The translations under genes were made by a program, and so were the position numbers. The notes beneath the pieces were generated by a model. It did not search any database. It was not told where the DNA came from and saw only the letters and a list, made by a program, of their open reading frames with translations. From Streptomyces fumigatiscleroticus (GTDB taxonomy: Bacteria; Actinomycetota; Actinomycetes; Streptomycetales; Streptomycetaceae), in the NCBI RefSeq assembly GCF_014647975.1, contig NZ_BMQF01000013.1, positions 62,001-126,000 on the forward strand: 64,000 nt of DNA. The letters run 5' to 3'. This document shows, one piece after another, positions 33,553 through 41,639 of this stretch (positions within the stretch are counted from its first letter, which is position 1; the number at the start of each line of letters is the position of its first letter).

Positions 33553-34671
33553 GTGGCTGAGATCCAGATTCCCGCTGACATCAAGCCCGCCGACGGACGT
33601 TTCGGCGCGGGCCCCTCCAAGGTGCGGACGGAAGCGCTGGACGCGCTGGCCGCAACCGGTACGTCCCTCCTCGGCACCTCTCACCGCCAGGCCCCGGTCA
33701 AGAACCTGGTCGGCAAGGTCCGCGAGGGCATCCGCGACCTGTTCCAGCTCCCCGACGGCTACGAGGTGATCCTCGGCAACGGCGGCTCCACCGCGTTCTG
33801 GGACATCGCGACCCACGGCCTGATCGAGAACAAGTCGCAGCACCTCAGCTTCGGCGAGTTCAGCTCGAAGTTCGCCAAGGCCGCCAAGCTCGCCCCCTGG
33901 CTGGCGGAGCCCACGGTCATCTCCACCGACCCGGGCACCCACCCCACCCCGGAGGCCGAGGCGGGCGTGGACGTCTACGCCTTCACCCACAACGAGACCT
34001 CGACCGGCGTCGCCATGCCCATCAAGCGCGTGGCCGGCGCCGACGACAACGCGCTGGTCCTGGTCGACGCCACCTCGGGCGCCGGCGGCCTCCCGGTGGA
34101 CATCGCCGAGACGGACGTCTACTACTTCGCGCCGCAGAAGTCCTTCGCCTCCGACGGCGGCCTGTGGATCGGCATCTTCTCCCCGGCCGCGATCGAGCGC
34201 GCCGAGCGCGTCCACGCGAGCGGCCGCCACGTCCCGGAGTTCTTCAGCCTCCCCACGGCGATCGACAACTCCCGCAAGAACCAGACGTACAACACCCCGG
34301 CCCTCGCCACCCTCTTCCTCCTCAACGAGCAGTTGGAGTGGCTGAACGGCCAGGGCGGCCTGGACTGGTCGGTCCGCCGCACCGCCACCTCCGCCCGCAC
34401 GCTGTACGGCTGGGCCGAGGACATCAAGTACGCCAACCCGTTCGTCACCGACCCGGCCAAGCGCTCGCAGGTCATTGGCACGATCGACTTCTCGGACGAC
34501 ATCGACGCCGCCGCCGTGGCCAAGGTGCTGCGCGCCAACGGCATCGTCGACACCGAGCCGTACCGCAAGCTCGGCCGCAACCAGCTGCGCGTCGCGATGT
34601 TCCCGGCGATCGACCCGGCCGACATCGAGGCCCTGACGAAGTGCGTCGACTACGTGATCGAAAAGCTCTGA
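33553..34671 (+). CDS. serC: phosphoserine aminotransferase
   Basis: A 372-residue PLP enzyme of serine biosynthesis that converts 3-phosphohydroxypyruvate plus glutamate to phosphoserine. The opening DGRFGAGPSKVRTEAL, the LLGTSHRQAPVKNLV block, LGNGGSTAFWD (about residues 75-85), and the PLP-lysine segment VYYFAPQKSFASDGG (about 190-204) match the actinobacterial SerC type. Length is normal. GTG 33553 gives the expected N-terminus. The stop codon region is tandemly duplicated (27-bp period), and a strong 13-bp terminator follows. Confidence 0.95.
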   Translation: MAEIQIPADIKPADGRFGAGPSKVRTEALDALAATGTSLLGTSHRQAPVKNLVGKVREGIRDLFQLPDGYEVILGNGGSTAFWDIATHGLIENKSQHLSFGEFSSKFAKAAKLAPWLAEPTVISTDPGTHPTPEAEAGVDVYAFTHNETSTGVAMPIKRVAGADDNALVLVDATSGAGGLPVDIAETDVYYFAPQKSFASDGGLWIGIFSPAAIERAERVHASGRHVPEFFSLPTAIDNSRKNQTYNTPALATLFLLNEQLEWLNGQGGLDWSVRRTATSARTLYGWAEDIKYANPFVTDPAKRSQVIGTIDFSDDIDAAAVAKVLRANGIVDTEPYRKLGRNQLRVAMFPAIDPADIEALTKCVDYVIEKL

Positions 34672-34708
34672 CGCTCGCTCGTGAGCGAAAAGCTCTGACG
34701 CTCGCTCG
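34659..34708 (+). repeat. 27-bp tandem duplication over the serC stop codon
   Basis: The 23-nt sequence beginning CGAAAAGCTCTGACGCTCGC occurs at 34659-34681 and again at 34686-34708. Each copy contains the AAGCTCTGA that encodes the last codons and stop, so the gene end has been duplicated without changing the protein. Confidence 0.8.
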
Positions 34709-34717
34709 GAACCACCC

Positions 34718-34749
34718 CAGGGGCGCCCGGCACCACCCGGGCGCCCCTG
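34718..34749. terminator. terminator shared by serC and the convergent secreted-protein gene
   Basis: CAGGGGCGCCCGG (34718-34730) and CCGGGCGCCCCTG (34737-34749) form a perfect 13-bp stem with loop CACCAC, placed between the convergent stops at 34671 and 34763. Confidence 0.75.
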
Positions 34750-34762
34750 CCGTTCCCCGCCG

Positions 34763-35740
34763 TCAGCCCCGCCGGAACAACCGCCGCAGACCGAACAACG
34801 CGGCACAGACCACGACCAGGGCCAGCGCCCCGATCTTGATCTCCCCACCCGGCCCCCCGCCGTCCTGGCCCCCACCGGCCGCGGCCGACGACCCCCCGCT
34901 CCCCGAGGGCGACGCACTCCCGCCCCCCGGAGCGTCCTGAGCCACCACCGAACTGCCGGCCCCTTCACTCCCGTACAGCAGCTTCGCCCCGTCGGCGGAG
35001 TAGGTGACGGACTCGCCCTGCCCCTGGAGGGGCACGTTCAGCCGCCCCTTCCGCTGGATCTTCCCGCCGTTCCAGGCGTACCAGATGCCCCCGAAGTACC
35101 CCCGCACGGCAAGCCGCTCCCCGTCCGGCGAGAGGGCGGCGTCGGTGGCCCACAGATCGACGGCGGCGACGGGCCGGAACACGTTGGTTGCGGAGGCGGA
35201 CAACTCCGCGGGCCCCTCGTACAGATGCCCGCCGTCCTCCTTCTTGTCGATGAGGTAGACGCGCCCGGTCCTGGGATGGACCACCATCGACTCGGCGTCC
35301 CGGGCACCGTCCGAGTACTTCACGACGTACTGGGTGGCCCGGACCGTCCGGTCCGTCAGTTTCTCCGGCTCGGGCAGCCGGTAGATCCAGACGTACGGCC
35401 AGGTGCCGCCGAGATTGTCGCCGATGTCCCCGACGTAGATCTGATTCCCGGGCCCGATGGAGATCGCCTCCACATCCCGCGGCGACCCGATCCCGCTCAG
35501 CGTGACCCGGGCGACGGTCTTCCCGGTGGAGCCGTCCACGGCGTACAGATAAGGCCCGTCGTCGCTGTCGTTGTGGGTCCAGTAGATGCCCGGATGCAGC
35601 CGCGAGGCGGCCAGCCCGCTGGACTCGGTGATGCGCGGGTCCTCGATGGTGAACCCTCCGTCCCCGTCGGCGGCGGAGGCCGGCACGGCGAACGCGCCCA
35701 CGAGAAGGGCCGCGGCGAGAAGGGCGAAGGGTCGTCGCAT
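34763..35740 (-). CDS. secreted, membrane-anchored beta-propeller-like protein
   Basis: A 325-residue exported protein. It has a Sec signal peptide with cleavage near AVPASAA (about residues 17-24). A repeat-containing domain follows (about 30-260) with WTHNDSDDGPYLYAVDGSTG, SIGPGNQIYVGDIGDNLGG and DAALSPDGERLAVRGYFGG. Next is a Gly/Ser-rich linker (about 265-295) and a final membrane helix ending RRLFRRG, giving surface anchoring. The repeats resemble WD40/PQQ-type propellers; no catalytic motif is evident. It converges on serC with a shared terminator and is divergent from the SGNH hydrolase gene. Function unknown. Confidence 0.82.
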   Translation of the reverse strand: MRRPFALLAAALLVGAFAVPASAADGDGGFTIEDPRITESSGLAASRLHPGIYWTHNDSDDGPYLYAVDGSTGKTVARVTLSGIGSPRDVEAISIGPGNQIYVGDIGDNLGGTWPYVWIYRLPEPEKLTDRTVRATQYVVKYSDGARDAESMVVHPRTGRVYLIDKKEDGGHLYEGPAELSASATNVFRPVAAVDLWATDAALSPDGERLAVRGYFGGIWYAWNGGKIQRKGRLNVPLQGQGESVTYSADGAKLLYGSEGAGSSVVAQDAPGGGSASPSGSGGSSAAAGGGQDGGGPGGEIKIGALALVVVCAALFGLRRLFRRG

Positions 35741-35838
35741 GCCCCAAGCCTGCCATCCCGCACGGCGGTTCGACGCGCGTGGCCGGTCTCACACCCCGGC
35801 CGCCGCCGCGACCGCCCCCGATCGTCCATGATGATCGG

Positions 35839-36516
35839 ATGCTCAGGTTCATGCCCGTCGGTGACTCCATGACGATCGGGAGCGCGGGCGACCACACATG
35901 GCGGTACCGGCTCTGGCAGCACCTGTGCGCGACGTACGGCGGCCCCTTCACGCTCGTCGGCCCGCGCGAGACGCTCTACGACAAGGTGGCGGACGCTCCG
36001 ACGTCGTACGCCTACGCCGACCCGGGCTTCCCGCGCGGCCACCTGGCCGGCTGGGGCGAGGGCTGGCTGCACATGGCCCCGGAGATAGCCGGCGCGGTCC
36101 GCGCGCACCGCGCGGACGTCCTCCTGGTCTCCCTCGGCCTGATAGACCTCGGCTTCTACACCAACGCCCGGCAGACGGCGGACAACGTCCACCGCTTCGT
36201 CGACGCCGCCCGCGCGGCGAACCCGCGGATCCACATGGTGCTGCTCCCCGTGATCCCCAACGTCCGGGCCCGCACGGAGGCGGCGTTCGCGTCGGAGGTG
36301 ACCGACTTCAACACCCTGCTGGCCAAGGCGGCGGCCGACCTGGACGACCCGGCCTCCCCCCTCCTGCTGGCCTCGGTCCCGGAGTCGTACGACATCGACC
36401 TCGACACCTACGACGGCACGCACCCGAACACGTCCGGCGAACACAGACTGGCGGAGGCGTTCGCGGAGGCCATGCACCAGGGGTGGGACCTGGGCGGTCC
36501 GTACGTCCGTCCGTGA
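35839..36516 (+). CDS. SGNH/GDSL-type hydrolase
   Basis: A 225-residue protein of the SGNH fold. Block I is MPVGDSMTIG (about residues 5-14, nucleophile Ser in GDSMT), a block III-like segment lies near LVSLGLIDLGFYTN, and the C-terminal catalytic pair is YDGTHPNTSGEH (Asp and His, about 194-205). No signal peptide is seen, so the enzyme should be cytoplasmic. It may deacylate or de-esterify a small substrate. ATG 35839 was chosen because earlier codons are Pro/Arg-rich non-family sequence. The block III residue is Gly-Leu rather than the usual GxND, a possible loss of the oxyanion Asn. Confidence 0.85.
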   Translation: MLRFMPVGDSMTIGSAGDHTWRYRLWQHLCATYGGPFTLVGPRETLYDKVADAPTSYAYADPGFPRGHLAGWGEGWLHMAPEIAGAVRAHRADVLLVSLGLIDLGFYTNARQTADNVHRFVDAARAANPRIHMVLLPVIPNVRARTEAAFASEVTDFNTLLAKAAADLDDPASPLLLASVPESYDIDLDTYDGTHPNTSGEHRLAEAFAEAMHQGWDLGGPYVRP

Positions 36517-36589
36517 CCCGGTCACCGTGCGTATCGTTGTGCCGCGCGGCTGTATCCGTCCGTGGAGGCAGCCGGGGAGGAGCGCTGCG

Positions 36590-37170
36590 ATGACCGTCCT
36601 TGCAGACAGGATCGAGATGGCCGGCGTTGACGACGAGCAGGGCTTGGACAAGCTGTTCGACCAGATGACCGTCCCCGAGGGCTACGAGGCCGAGATCGTC
36701 GAGGGGACCATTTTCATGGCGCCGCAGCGGGATGTGCACTGGCAGACGATCCGGCGGATCGTCCGAGCGCTGGAGGACGCCTCGGCGTCGACGTCAACGT
36801 CCTCTCCGGCGTCCGTATGGACTTCCCCGGCCACCTGAACGGCTTCTGCCCGGACGTGGCCAAGATCCGCGACGGTGCCGAACAGGACGACAGGGGCCTG
36901 TGGCGCTACGAGGACGTCGAGTTCATCGCGGAGGTGATCTCCCAGCAGACGGCGGTCAACGACTACGGCCCCAAGAAGGACGCGTACGCACAGGCCGGGG
37001 TGCCGGTGTACCTGATCGCCGACCCCTACGTCGGCAAGTGCCGGCTGTTCACCCACCCCAAGGACGGCGAGTATCTCGTCGAGACGTGCACCTCCTACGG
37101 CACCGAGGCCGACCTGACCACGACCGGTCTCCGGCTCACCCTCCCGACCGGCAAGTTCGCCCGCGGCTGA
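36590..37170 (+). pseudogene. frameshifted Uma2-family (DUF820) protein
   Basis: An Uma2 (PD-(D/E)XK nuclease-fold) gene broken by a frameshift near 36780. The N-terminal part (MTVLADRIEMAGVDD; VPEGYEAEIVEGTIFMAPQR) is in one frame and ends at 36838. The rest (GVDVNVLSGVRMDFPG, CPDVAKI, FIAEVISQQTAVNDYGPKKDAYA and GVPVYLIADPY) is in another and ends at 37170. The intact paralogue at 39027 aligns along the full length. The shared 5' leader (GGTCACCGTGCGTATCGTTG) and identical first 33 codon bases show that the two copies arose by duplication. Confidence 0.75.
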
Positions 37171-37185
37171 CTCCGCGGGCCCCCC

Positions 37186-37218
37186 TTGCCTGGAGCGCAC
37201 TCCAGGTCGTTGTCTAGG
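37186..37218 (+). promoter_or_regulatory. MerR-type promoter with palindrome before the aldo/keto reductase
   Basis: TTGCCT (37186-37191) is a -35-like hexamer overlapping the palindrome CCTGGAG-CGCA-CTCCAGG (37189-37206). A weak -10-like TCTAGG follows (37213-37218). The long 19-21 bp spacer with a palindrome inside it is the layout of MerR-family activated promoters. The transcript would start near ATG 37224, so it may be leaderless. Confidence 0.5.
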
Positions 37219-37223
37219 TGACC

Positions 37224-38216
37224 ATGAAGTACACGCAGCTCGGACGCACAGGACTCAAGGTCAGCCGGCTGGTCCTCGGGACCATGAACTTCGGTCCGCA
37301 GACCGACGAGGCGGACAGCCACGCCATCATGGACGCGGCGCTGGACGCCGGGATCAACTTCTTCGACACCGCCAACGTCTACGGCTGGGGCGAGAACAAG
37401 GGCCGCACCGAGGAGATCATCGGCAGCTGGTTCGCCAAGGGCGGCGACCGCCGCGACAAGGTGGTCCTCGCCACCAAGGTGTACGGCAACATGGGTCCCG
37501 ACGGGCCCGCCTGGCCCAACCACGACAAGCTCTCCGCCGTGAACATCCGGCGGGCGGTCGACGCCAGCCTCAAGCGGCTGGGCACCGACTACATCGATCT
37601 GTACCAGTTCCACCACATCGACCGGAACACTCCGTTCGAGGAGATCTGGCAGGCCATCGACGTCCTGATCCAGCAGGGCAAGATCCTCTACGTCGGCTCC
37701 TCGAACTTCCCCGGCTACAAGATCGCCCAGGCCAACGAGATCGCCGCCCGGCGCGGCGGCACCATCGGGCTGGTCAGCGAGCAGTGCCTGTACAACCTCG
37801 TCGAGCGCCGCGCCGAGATGGAGGTCATCCCGGCCGCCCAGGAGTACGGCCTCGGCGTCATCCCGTGGTCGCCGCTGAACGGCGGTCTGCTGGGCGGCGT
37901 GCTCAAGAAGCAGGCCGAGGGCGGCCGGCGGGCCTCCGGACGGGCCGCCGACGCGCTCAACGACTCCTCCCTGCGCGCGCAGGTGCAGGCCTACGAGGAC
38001 CTGCTCGACAAGCACGGCGTCGAGCCGGGCGAGGCCGCGCTGGCCTGGCTGCTCACCCGGCCTGGCGTGACCGGCCCGATCGTCGGCCCGCGCACCGCCG
38101 GACAGCTTCACTCGGCGCTGCGCGCCGTGGAGCTGGAGCTGCCGGAGGAGCTGCTGACCGGCCTGGACGAGATCTTCCCGGGCCCCGGCCCGTCGCCGGA
38201 GGCGTTCGCCTGGTAA
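37224..38216 (+). CDS. aldo/keto reductase
   Basis: A 330-residue NADP(H)-dependent AKR barrel, similar to the YajO / Kv-beta-like group. The catalytic tetrad is visible: Asp and Tyr in NFFDTANVYGWGENKGRTEEIIG (about residues 44-66), Lys in VVLATKVYGNMGP and His in LYQFHHIDRNTP. The cofactor loop at the C-terminus is GPIVGPRTAGQLHSALRAVE. ATG 37224 was chosen over the GTG 6 bp upstream because the -10-like element and the AGGTGA stretch both point to it. The MerR-like promoter suggests induction by an aldehyde, drug or oxidant. Confidence 0.92.
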   Translation: MKYTQLGRTGLKVSRLVLGTMNFGPQTDEADSHAIMDAALDAGINFFDTANVYGWGENKGRTEEIIGSWFAKGGDRRDKVVLATKVYGNMGPDGPAWPNHDKLSAVNIRRAVDASLKRLGTDYIDLYQFHHIDRNTPFEEIWQAIDVLIQQGKILYVGSSNFPGYKIAQANEIAARRGGTIGLVSEQCLYNLVERRAEMEVIPAAQEYGLGVIPWSPLNGGLLGGVLKKQAEGGRRASGRAADALNDSSLRAQVQAYEDLLDKHGVEPGEAALAWLLTRPGVTGPIVGPRTAGQLHSALRAVELELPEELLTGLDEIFPGPGPSPEAFAW

Positions 38217-38259
38217 CCGCGGAAGGCGGCGGCGACCGGCCTGCTCGCTGCTCCGCTCG

Positions 38260-38349
38260 TTACTTGCCGATCGCCGCCGCCACCGCCACCACGACGAACA
38301 TCAGCACAAGCGCACCGGCCATGATCCGGTTCCGGGTCTTCGGGTCCAC
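38260..38349 (-). CDS. 29-residue single-helix membrane peptide
   Basis: A GTG at 38349, 9 bp after the stop of the RNA-ligase-like gene, starts a 29-codon frame: MDPKTRNRI, then one hydrophobic helix (AGALVLMFVVVAVAAAIG) and a final Lys. The short charged head and single helix indicate a small membrane protein with the N-terminus probably inside. Spacing suggests co-transcription with thpR. Function unknown. Confidence 0.6.
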   Translation of the reverse strand: MDPKTRNRIMAGALVLMFVVVAVAAAIGK

Positions 38350-38358
38350 GCTTCGAGC

Positions 38359-38931
38359 CTAACCGGCCGCGCCGAGTGGCCAGCGCCCGACCGGCTCGTA
38401 CCGGGGCTGCTCCCCCGGCACCCCGGATTTCGGCAGGTTGCTCCGCACGAGCACCAGCTCGTCCACGTTCCACGTCCGGCTCCTGAACTCCGCCAGCACC
38501 TCCAGGCAGGGCCGGACGTCGGCCGCGTCCCGGCTGCGGGCCACCGTCAGATGGGCCTTGTACCGGCGGTGCTCCCCCGCCGCCACGCCCGCCTTGCGCC
38601 CCGCCGCCTCGCAGCGTTCGGCCAGCAGCCGCATCGCCCGGAGATCCCCCTCGACGCCCGCCCACAGCGCCCGCCCGTGCCCGAACTGCCCCCCGCCGCG
38701 CAGCCCCAGCCCGAAGGGCCCGCCGCGCCGGGCGGCCCGCGCCAGCCGCTCCGCCAGCTCCGGTACGAGGCCGTCGTCGACCTCCCCGTAGAAGGCGAGC
38801 GTGAAGTGCCAGCCGGGGCGCCCGGTCCAGCGCAGCGCGTCGGCGCCGGGCAGCCTCTTCAGCCGGCCGACCTCCTCGGCGAGGTCACGGGCGACGTCCT
38901 CGGGCGGCAGCACGGCGGCGAAGAGTCTCAT
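38359..38931 (-). CDS. thpR: RNA 2',3'-cyclic phosphodiesterase (2'-5' RNA ligase family)
   Basis: A 190-residue 2H phosphoesterase with both HxTx motifs: WHFTLAF (His42, Thr44) and AHLTVAR (His127, Thr129). It starts MRLFAAVLPPEDVA, the normal family N-terminus, from ATG 38931. In this family the enzyme opens 2',3'-cyclic phosphates and in vitro ligates tRNA halves through 2'-5' bonds. It is divergent from the intact Uma2 gene, so their promoters share about 95 bp. A 29-residue membrane peptide gene follows 9 bp downstream. Confidence 0.93.
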   Translation of the reverse strand: MRLFAAVLPPEDVARDLAEEVGRLKRLPGADALRWTGRPGWHFTLAFYGEVDDGLVPELAERLARAARRGGPFGLGLRGGGQFGHGRALWAGVEGDLRAMRLLAERCEAAGRKAGVAAGEHRRYKAHLTVARSRDAADVRPCLEVLAEFRSRTWNVDELVLVRSNLPKSGVPGEQPRYEPVGRWPLGAAG

Positions 38932-39026
38932 GGCCCCAGTCTGCCGCCGTGTCCTGGTCACCGTGCGTATCGTTGTACTGCGCGGCTGCACTCTCGCCCG
39001 AGGGGCGGCCGGGGAGAAGCGCCACG

Positions 39027-39638
39027 ATGACCGTCCTTGCAGACAGGATCGAGATGGCCGAGGTGAACGACGAACTGACGCTGGACGTCATGTTCGAATG
39101 GCTCGAGAAGATGCCCGTCCCCGAGGGATACAAGGTCGAGATCGTCGAGGGGAACATCTTCATGACGCCTCAGCGGGACAACCACTGGGACATCGTCCTG
39201 AACATCGTCGAGCAGCTGCGCACGAAGTACCCGCGCAAGCGCGTGAAGTCCGACGTCCGCATCGACTACCCGGGCGACCTGAACGGCTTCGCCTCCGACG
39301 TGACCCTGGTGGCCGAGGAAGCCGTCAAGGACGACAGGGGCCTGTGGCGCTGCGAGGACGTCCAGTTCGTCGCCGAGGTCATCTCCAAGAAGACGGCCAC
39401 CAATGACTACCGCCCGAAGAAGGACGCCTACGCCGCCGCCGGGGTGCCGGTGTACCTGATCGTGGACCCGTACACCGGCCGCTGGCATCTGTACACGAAG
39501 CCGCAGGACGGCGAGTACCGCAGCGAGGTCGGTTCCGACTTCGGCGACGAGATCGACCTGACCGGAACGGTCGTCGGCCTGGTCCTCAAGACCGACGAGT
39601 TCGCTCACGAGCGGCGGCCGCGGCCGGCCGCCGACTAG
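39027..39638 (+). CDS. Uma2-family (DUF820) restriction-endonuclease-fold protein
   Basis: A 203-residue Uma2 protein, intact paralogue of the broken gene at 36590. Conserved features are VPEGYKVEIVEGNIFMTPQR (about residues 29-48), SDVRIDYPG, ASDVTLVAEEAVKDDRGLW (putative nuclease Asp), FVAEVISKKTATNDYRPKKDAYAAAGVPVYLIVDPYTGRW (Glu and Lys residues of the PD-(D/E)XK core, about 115-153). Biological role is unknown; such genes are often amplified in Streptomyces. ATG 39027 follows GGGGAGAAG. The last 4 bp overlap the convergent MFS stop. Confidence 0.9.
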   Translation: MTVLADRIEMAEVNDELTLDVMFEWLEKMPVPEGYKVEIVEGNIFMTPQRDNHWDIVLNIVEQLRTKYPRKRVKSDVRIDYPGDLNGFASDVTLVAEEAVKDDRGLWRCEDVQFVAEVISKKTATNDYRPKKDAYAAAGVPVYLIVDPYTGRWHLYTKPQDGEYRSEVGSDFGDEIDLTGTVVGLVLKTDEFAHERRPRPAAD

Positions 39639-41020
39639 GCCGCCGCCGCCAGCTCCTCCCGCCGCTCACGCGGCACGAACCGCACCTGCGGATGCCCGCG
39701 GTGCCAGCCGACCGACAGGCGCAGATCGCCCAGGCGGGCCAGGACCAGGCCGATGACGGCCGCCGCGGTGGCCGCGATGATGCCGCCGGCGGCGAAGCCG
39801 ACCCGGGCGCCGTAGGCGTCCGTGACCCAGCCGACGATCGGGGCGCCGACCGGCGAGCCGCCGAGGAAGACCATCATGTAGAGGGCCATGACACGGCCGC
39901 GCATGGCCGGGTCGGTGGACATCTGGATGCTGGTGTTGGCGGTGACGTTGACCGTCATGCTGAAGACCCCGATCGGGACCATGAGCAGGGCGAACAGCCA
40001 CAGCTCGGGAGCGACCGCGGCCACGGTCTCCAGCAGCCCGAAGGCGAGCGCGGCCACGATCAGCAGCCGCAGCCGGGCGGTGCCGCGCCGGGCGGCCAGC
40101 AGCGCGCCGGCCAGCGAGCCGACGGCCATGAGGGTGTTGAAGAGGCTGTAGGTGCCCGCGCCCGCGTCGAAGATGTCGTCGGCGAAGGCGGACAGGAACA
40201 CCGGAAAGTTGAAGCCGAAGGTGCCGATGAAACCGATCAGGACGATCGTCCAGATGAGTTCCGGGCGCCCGGCGACATAGCGCAGACCCTCGCGCAGCTG
40301 GCCCTTGCCCCGGGGCGCACGCTCGACGACATGCAGTTCGCGGGCGCGCATCAGCAGCAGGCCGGTGAGCGGGGCGACGAACGAGACGCCGTTGAGGAAG
40401 AACGCCCAGCCGGTGCCGACGCCGGTGATCAGCAGACCCGCGACGGCGGGGCCGACCAGACGGGCGGACTGGAAGTTGGCCGAGTTCAGGCTGACCGCGT
40501 TCTGGAGCTGGCCGGGGCCGACCAGCTCGGAGACGAAGGACTGGCGGGCCGGGTTGTCGACGACCGTGGCCAGGCCCATGGCGAAGGCGGCGACGTAGAC
40601 GTGCCAGATCTGGATGTGGCCGGTCAGGGTGAGGGCGGCGAGCGCGAGCGCGGTGACGGCCATCGACGACTGGGTGACCAGCAGGGTCGGCCGCTTGCGC
40701 AGGCGGTCCACGAGGACACCGCCGTAGAGGCCGAAGAGCAGCATCGGCAGGAACTGGAGGGCCGTCGTGATGCCTACGGCCGCCGAGGAGCCGGTGAGGC
40801 TGAGCACCAGCCAGTCCTGGGCGATGCGCTGCATCCAGGTGCCGATGTTGGAGACGACCTGGCCCATGAAGAACAGGCGGTAGTTCCTGACCCTGAGCGA
40901 GGCGAACATCGAGGTCCTGCGGCGGGGGGTGTCGGCGGTGACGGCCGTGGACGGGCCGTCGTGGGGGTCGTCGTCGGATTCCGGTGCGGGGACGGAAGCT
41001 GCTCCGGGTCCCGTACTCAA
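39635..41020 (-). CDS. MFS transporter
   Basis: A 461-residue major facilitator with twelve membrane segments (about residues 40-435), of the enterobactin-exporter (EntS)/DHA3-like type: RNYRLFFMGQVVSNIGTWMQRIAQDWLVLSLTGS, GGVLVDRLRKRP, VDNPARQSFVSELVG, TDPAMRGRVMALYMMVF. The start is TTG at 41020, 5' of which GAGGAG serves as RBS. It is coded 27 bp downstream of a MarR regulator and is probably controlled by it, implying efflux of a drug, siderophore or phenolic compound. Confidence 0.92.
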   Translation of the reverse strand: MSTGPGAASVPAPESDDDPHDGPSTAVTADTPRRRTSMFASLRVRNYRLFFMGQVVSNIGTWMQRIAQDWLVLSLTGSSAAVGITTALQFLPMLLFGLYGGVLVDRLRKRPTLLVTQSSMAVTALALAALTLTGHIQIWHVYVAAFAMGLATVVDNPARQSFVSELVGPGQLQNAVSLNSANFQSARLVGPAVAGLLITGVGTGWAFFLNGVSFVAPLTGLLLMRARELHVVERAPRGKGQLREGLRYVAGRPELIWTIVLIGFIGTFGFNFPVFLSAFADDIFDAGAGTYSLFNTLMAVGSLAGALLAARRGTARLRLLIVAALAFGLLETVAAVAPELWLFALLMVPIGVFSMTVNVTANTSIQMSTDPAMRGRVMALYMMVFLGGSPVGAPIVGWVTDAYGARVGFAAGGIIAATAAAVIGLVLARLGDLRLSVGWHRGHPQVRFVPRERREELAAAA

Positions 41021-41047
41021 AAGGGTTCGCCTCCTCGCGTGAACTGC

Positions 41048-41485
41048 CTACAGGTGTGCGAGCTTCTCCAGCACGGGGGCGGCGGCGCGCAGTTTCGCCC
41101 ACTCGTCCTCGTCCAGGCCGTCGGCCAGCAGGGCCAGGAACGCGTTCCGCTTGCGGCGGCTCTCCTCGAGCATGGTCACCGCCTGCTCGGTCTGCGTCAC
41201 GACCTTCTGGCGCCGGTCCTCGGGGTGCGGCTCCAGCCGGACCAGTCCCTTGGCCTCCAGCAGCGCCACGATGCGGGTCATCGACGGCGGCTGGACGTGT
41301 TCCTTGCGGGCGAGTTCGCCCGGGGTCGCGCTGCCGCAGTTGGACAGGGTGCCGAGCACCGACATCTCGGTGGGGCTCAGCGACTCGTCGACCCGCTGGT
41401 GCTTGAGCCGACGGGAGAGCCGCATCACGGCGGAGCGCAGGGAGTTCACGGCGGCGGCGTCGTCACCATGGCTAAGGTCCGGCAT
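41048..41485 (-). CDS. MarR-family transcriptional regulator
   Basis: A 145-residue MarR repressor with the winged helix at about residues 35-100: SPTEMSVLGTLSNCGSATPGELARKEHVQPPSMTRIVALLEAKGLVRLEPHPEDRR. It starts at ATG 41485. The AT-rich sequence upstream (41491-41510) has the half-palindromic look of MarR sites and probably mediates autoregulation of this gene and the downstream MFS exporter gene, which follows after 27 bp. Confidence 0.94.
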   Translation of the reverse strand: MPDLSHGDDAAAVNSLRSAVMRLSRRLKHQRVDESLSPTEMSVLGTLSNCGSATPGELARKEHVQPPSMTRIVALLEAKGLVRLEPHPEDRRQKVVTQTEQAVTMLEESRRKRNAFLALLADGLDEDEWAKLRAAAPVLEKLAHL

Positions 41486-41490
41486 GTTCT

Positions 41491-41510
41491 TTAGCTTAAC
41501 TCATTAGTCT
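41491..41510. promoter_or_regulatory. possible MarR operator
   Basis: TTAGCTTAACTCATTAGTCT is an AT-rich island immediately upstream of the marR start, with TTAG/TTAA half-sites typical of MarR binding. The promoter of the operon must overlap it. Confidence 0.45.
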
Positions 41511-41639
41511 GGCGAAGGAGTAGCGCGGGCGCACCTCTGGCTCCGTGATGCCCGCCACTGGCGCTGAAATTCACCCGTACGAGTGAGCCATGTCCGGAAA
41601 GTGACGCATCACCCGCGGCCCGAGGTGACCCTCGTCTCC

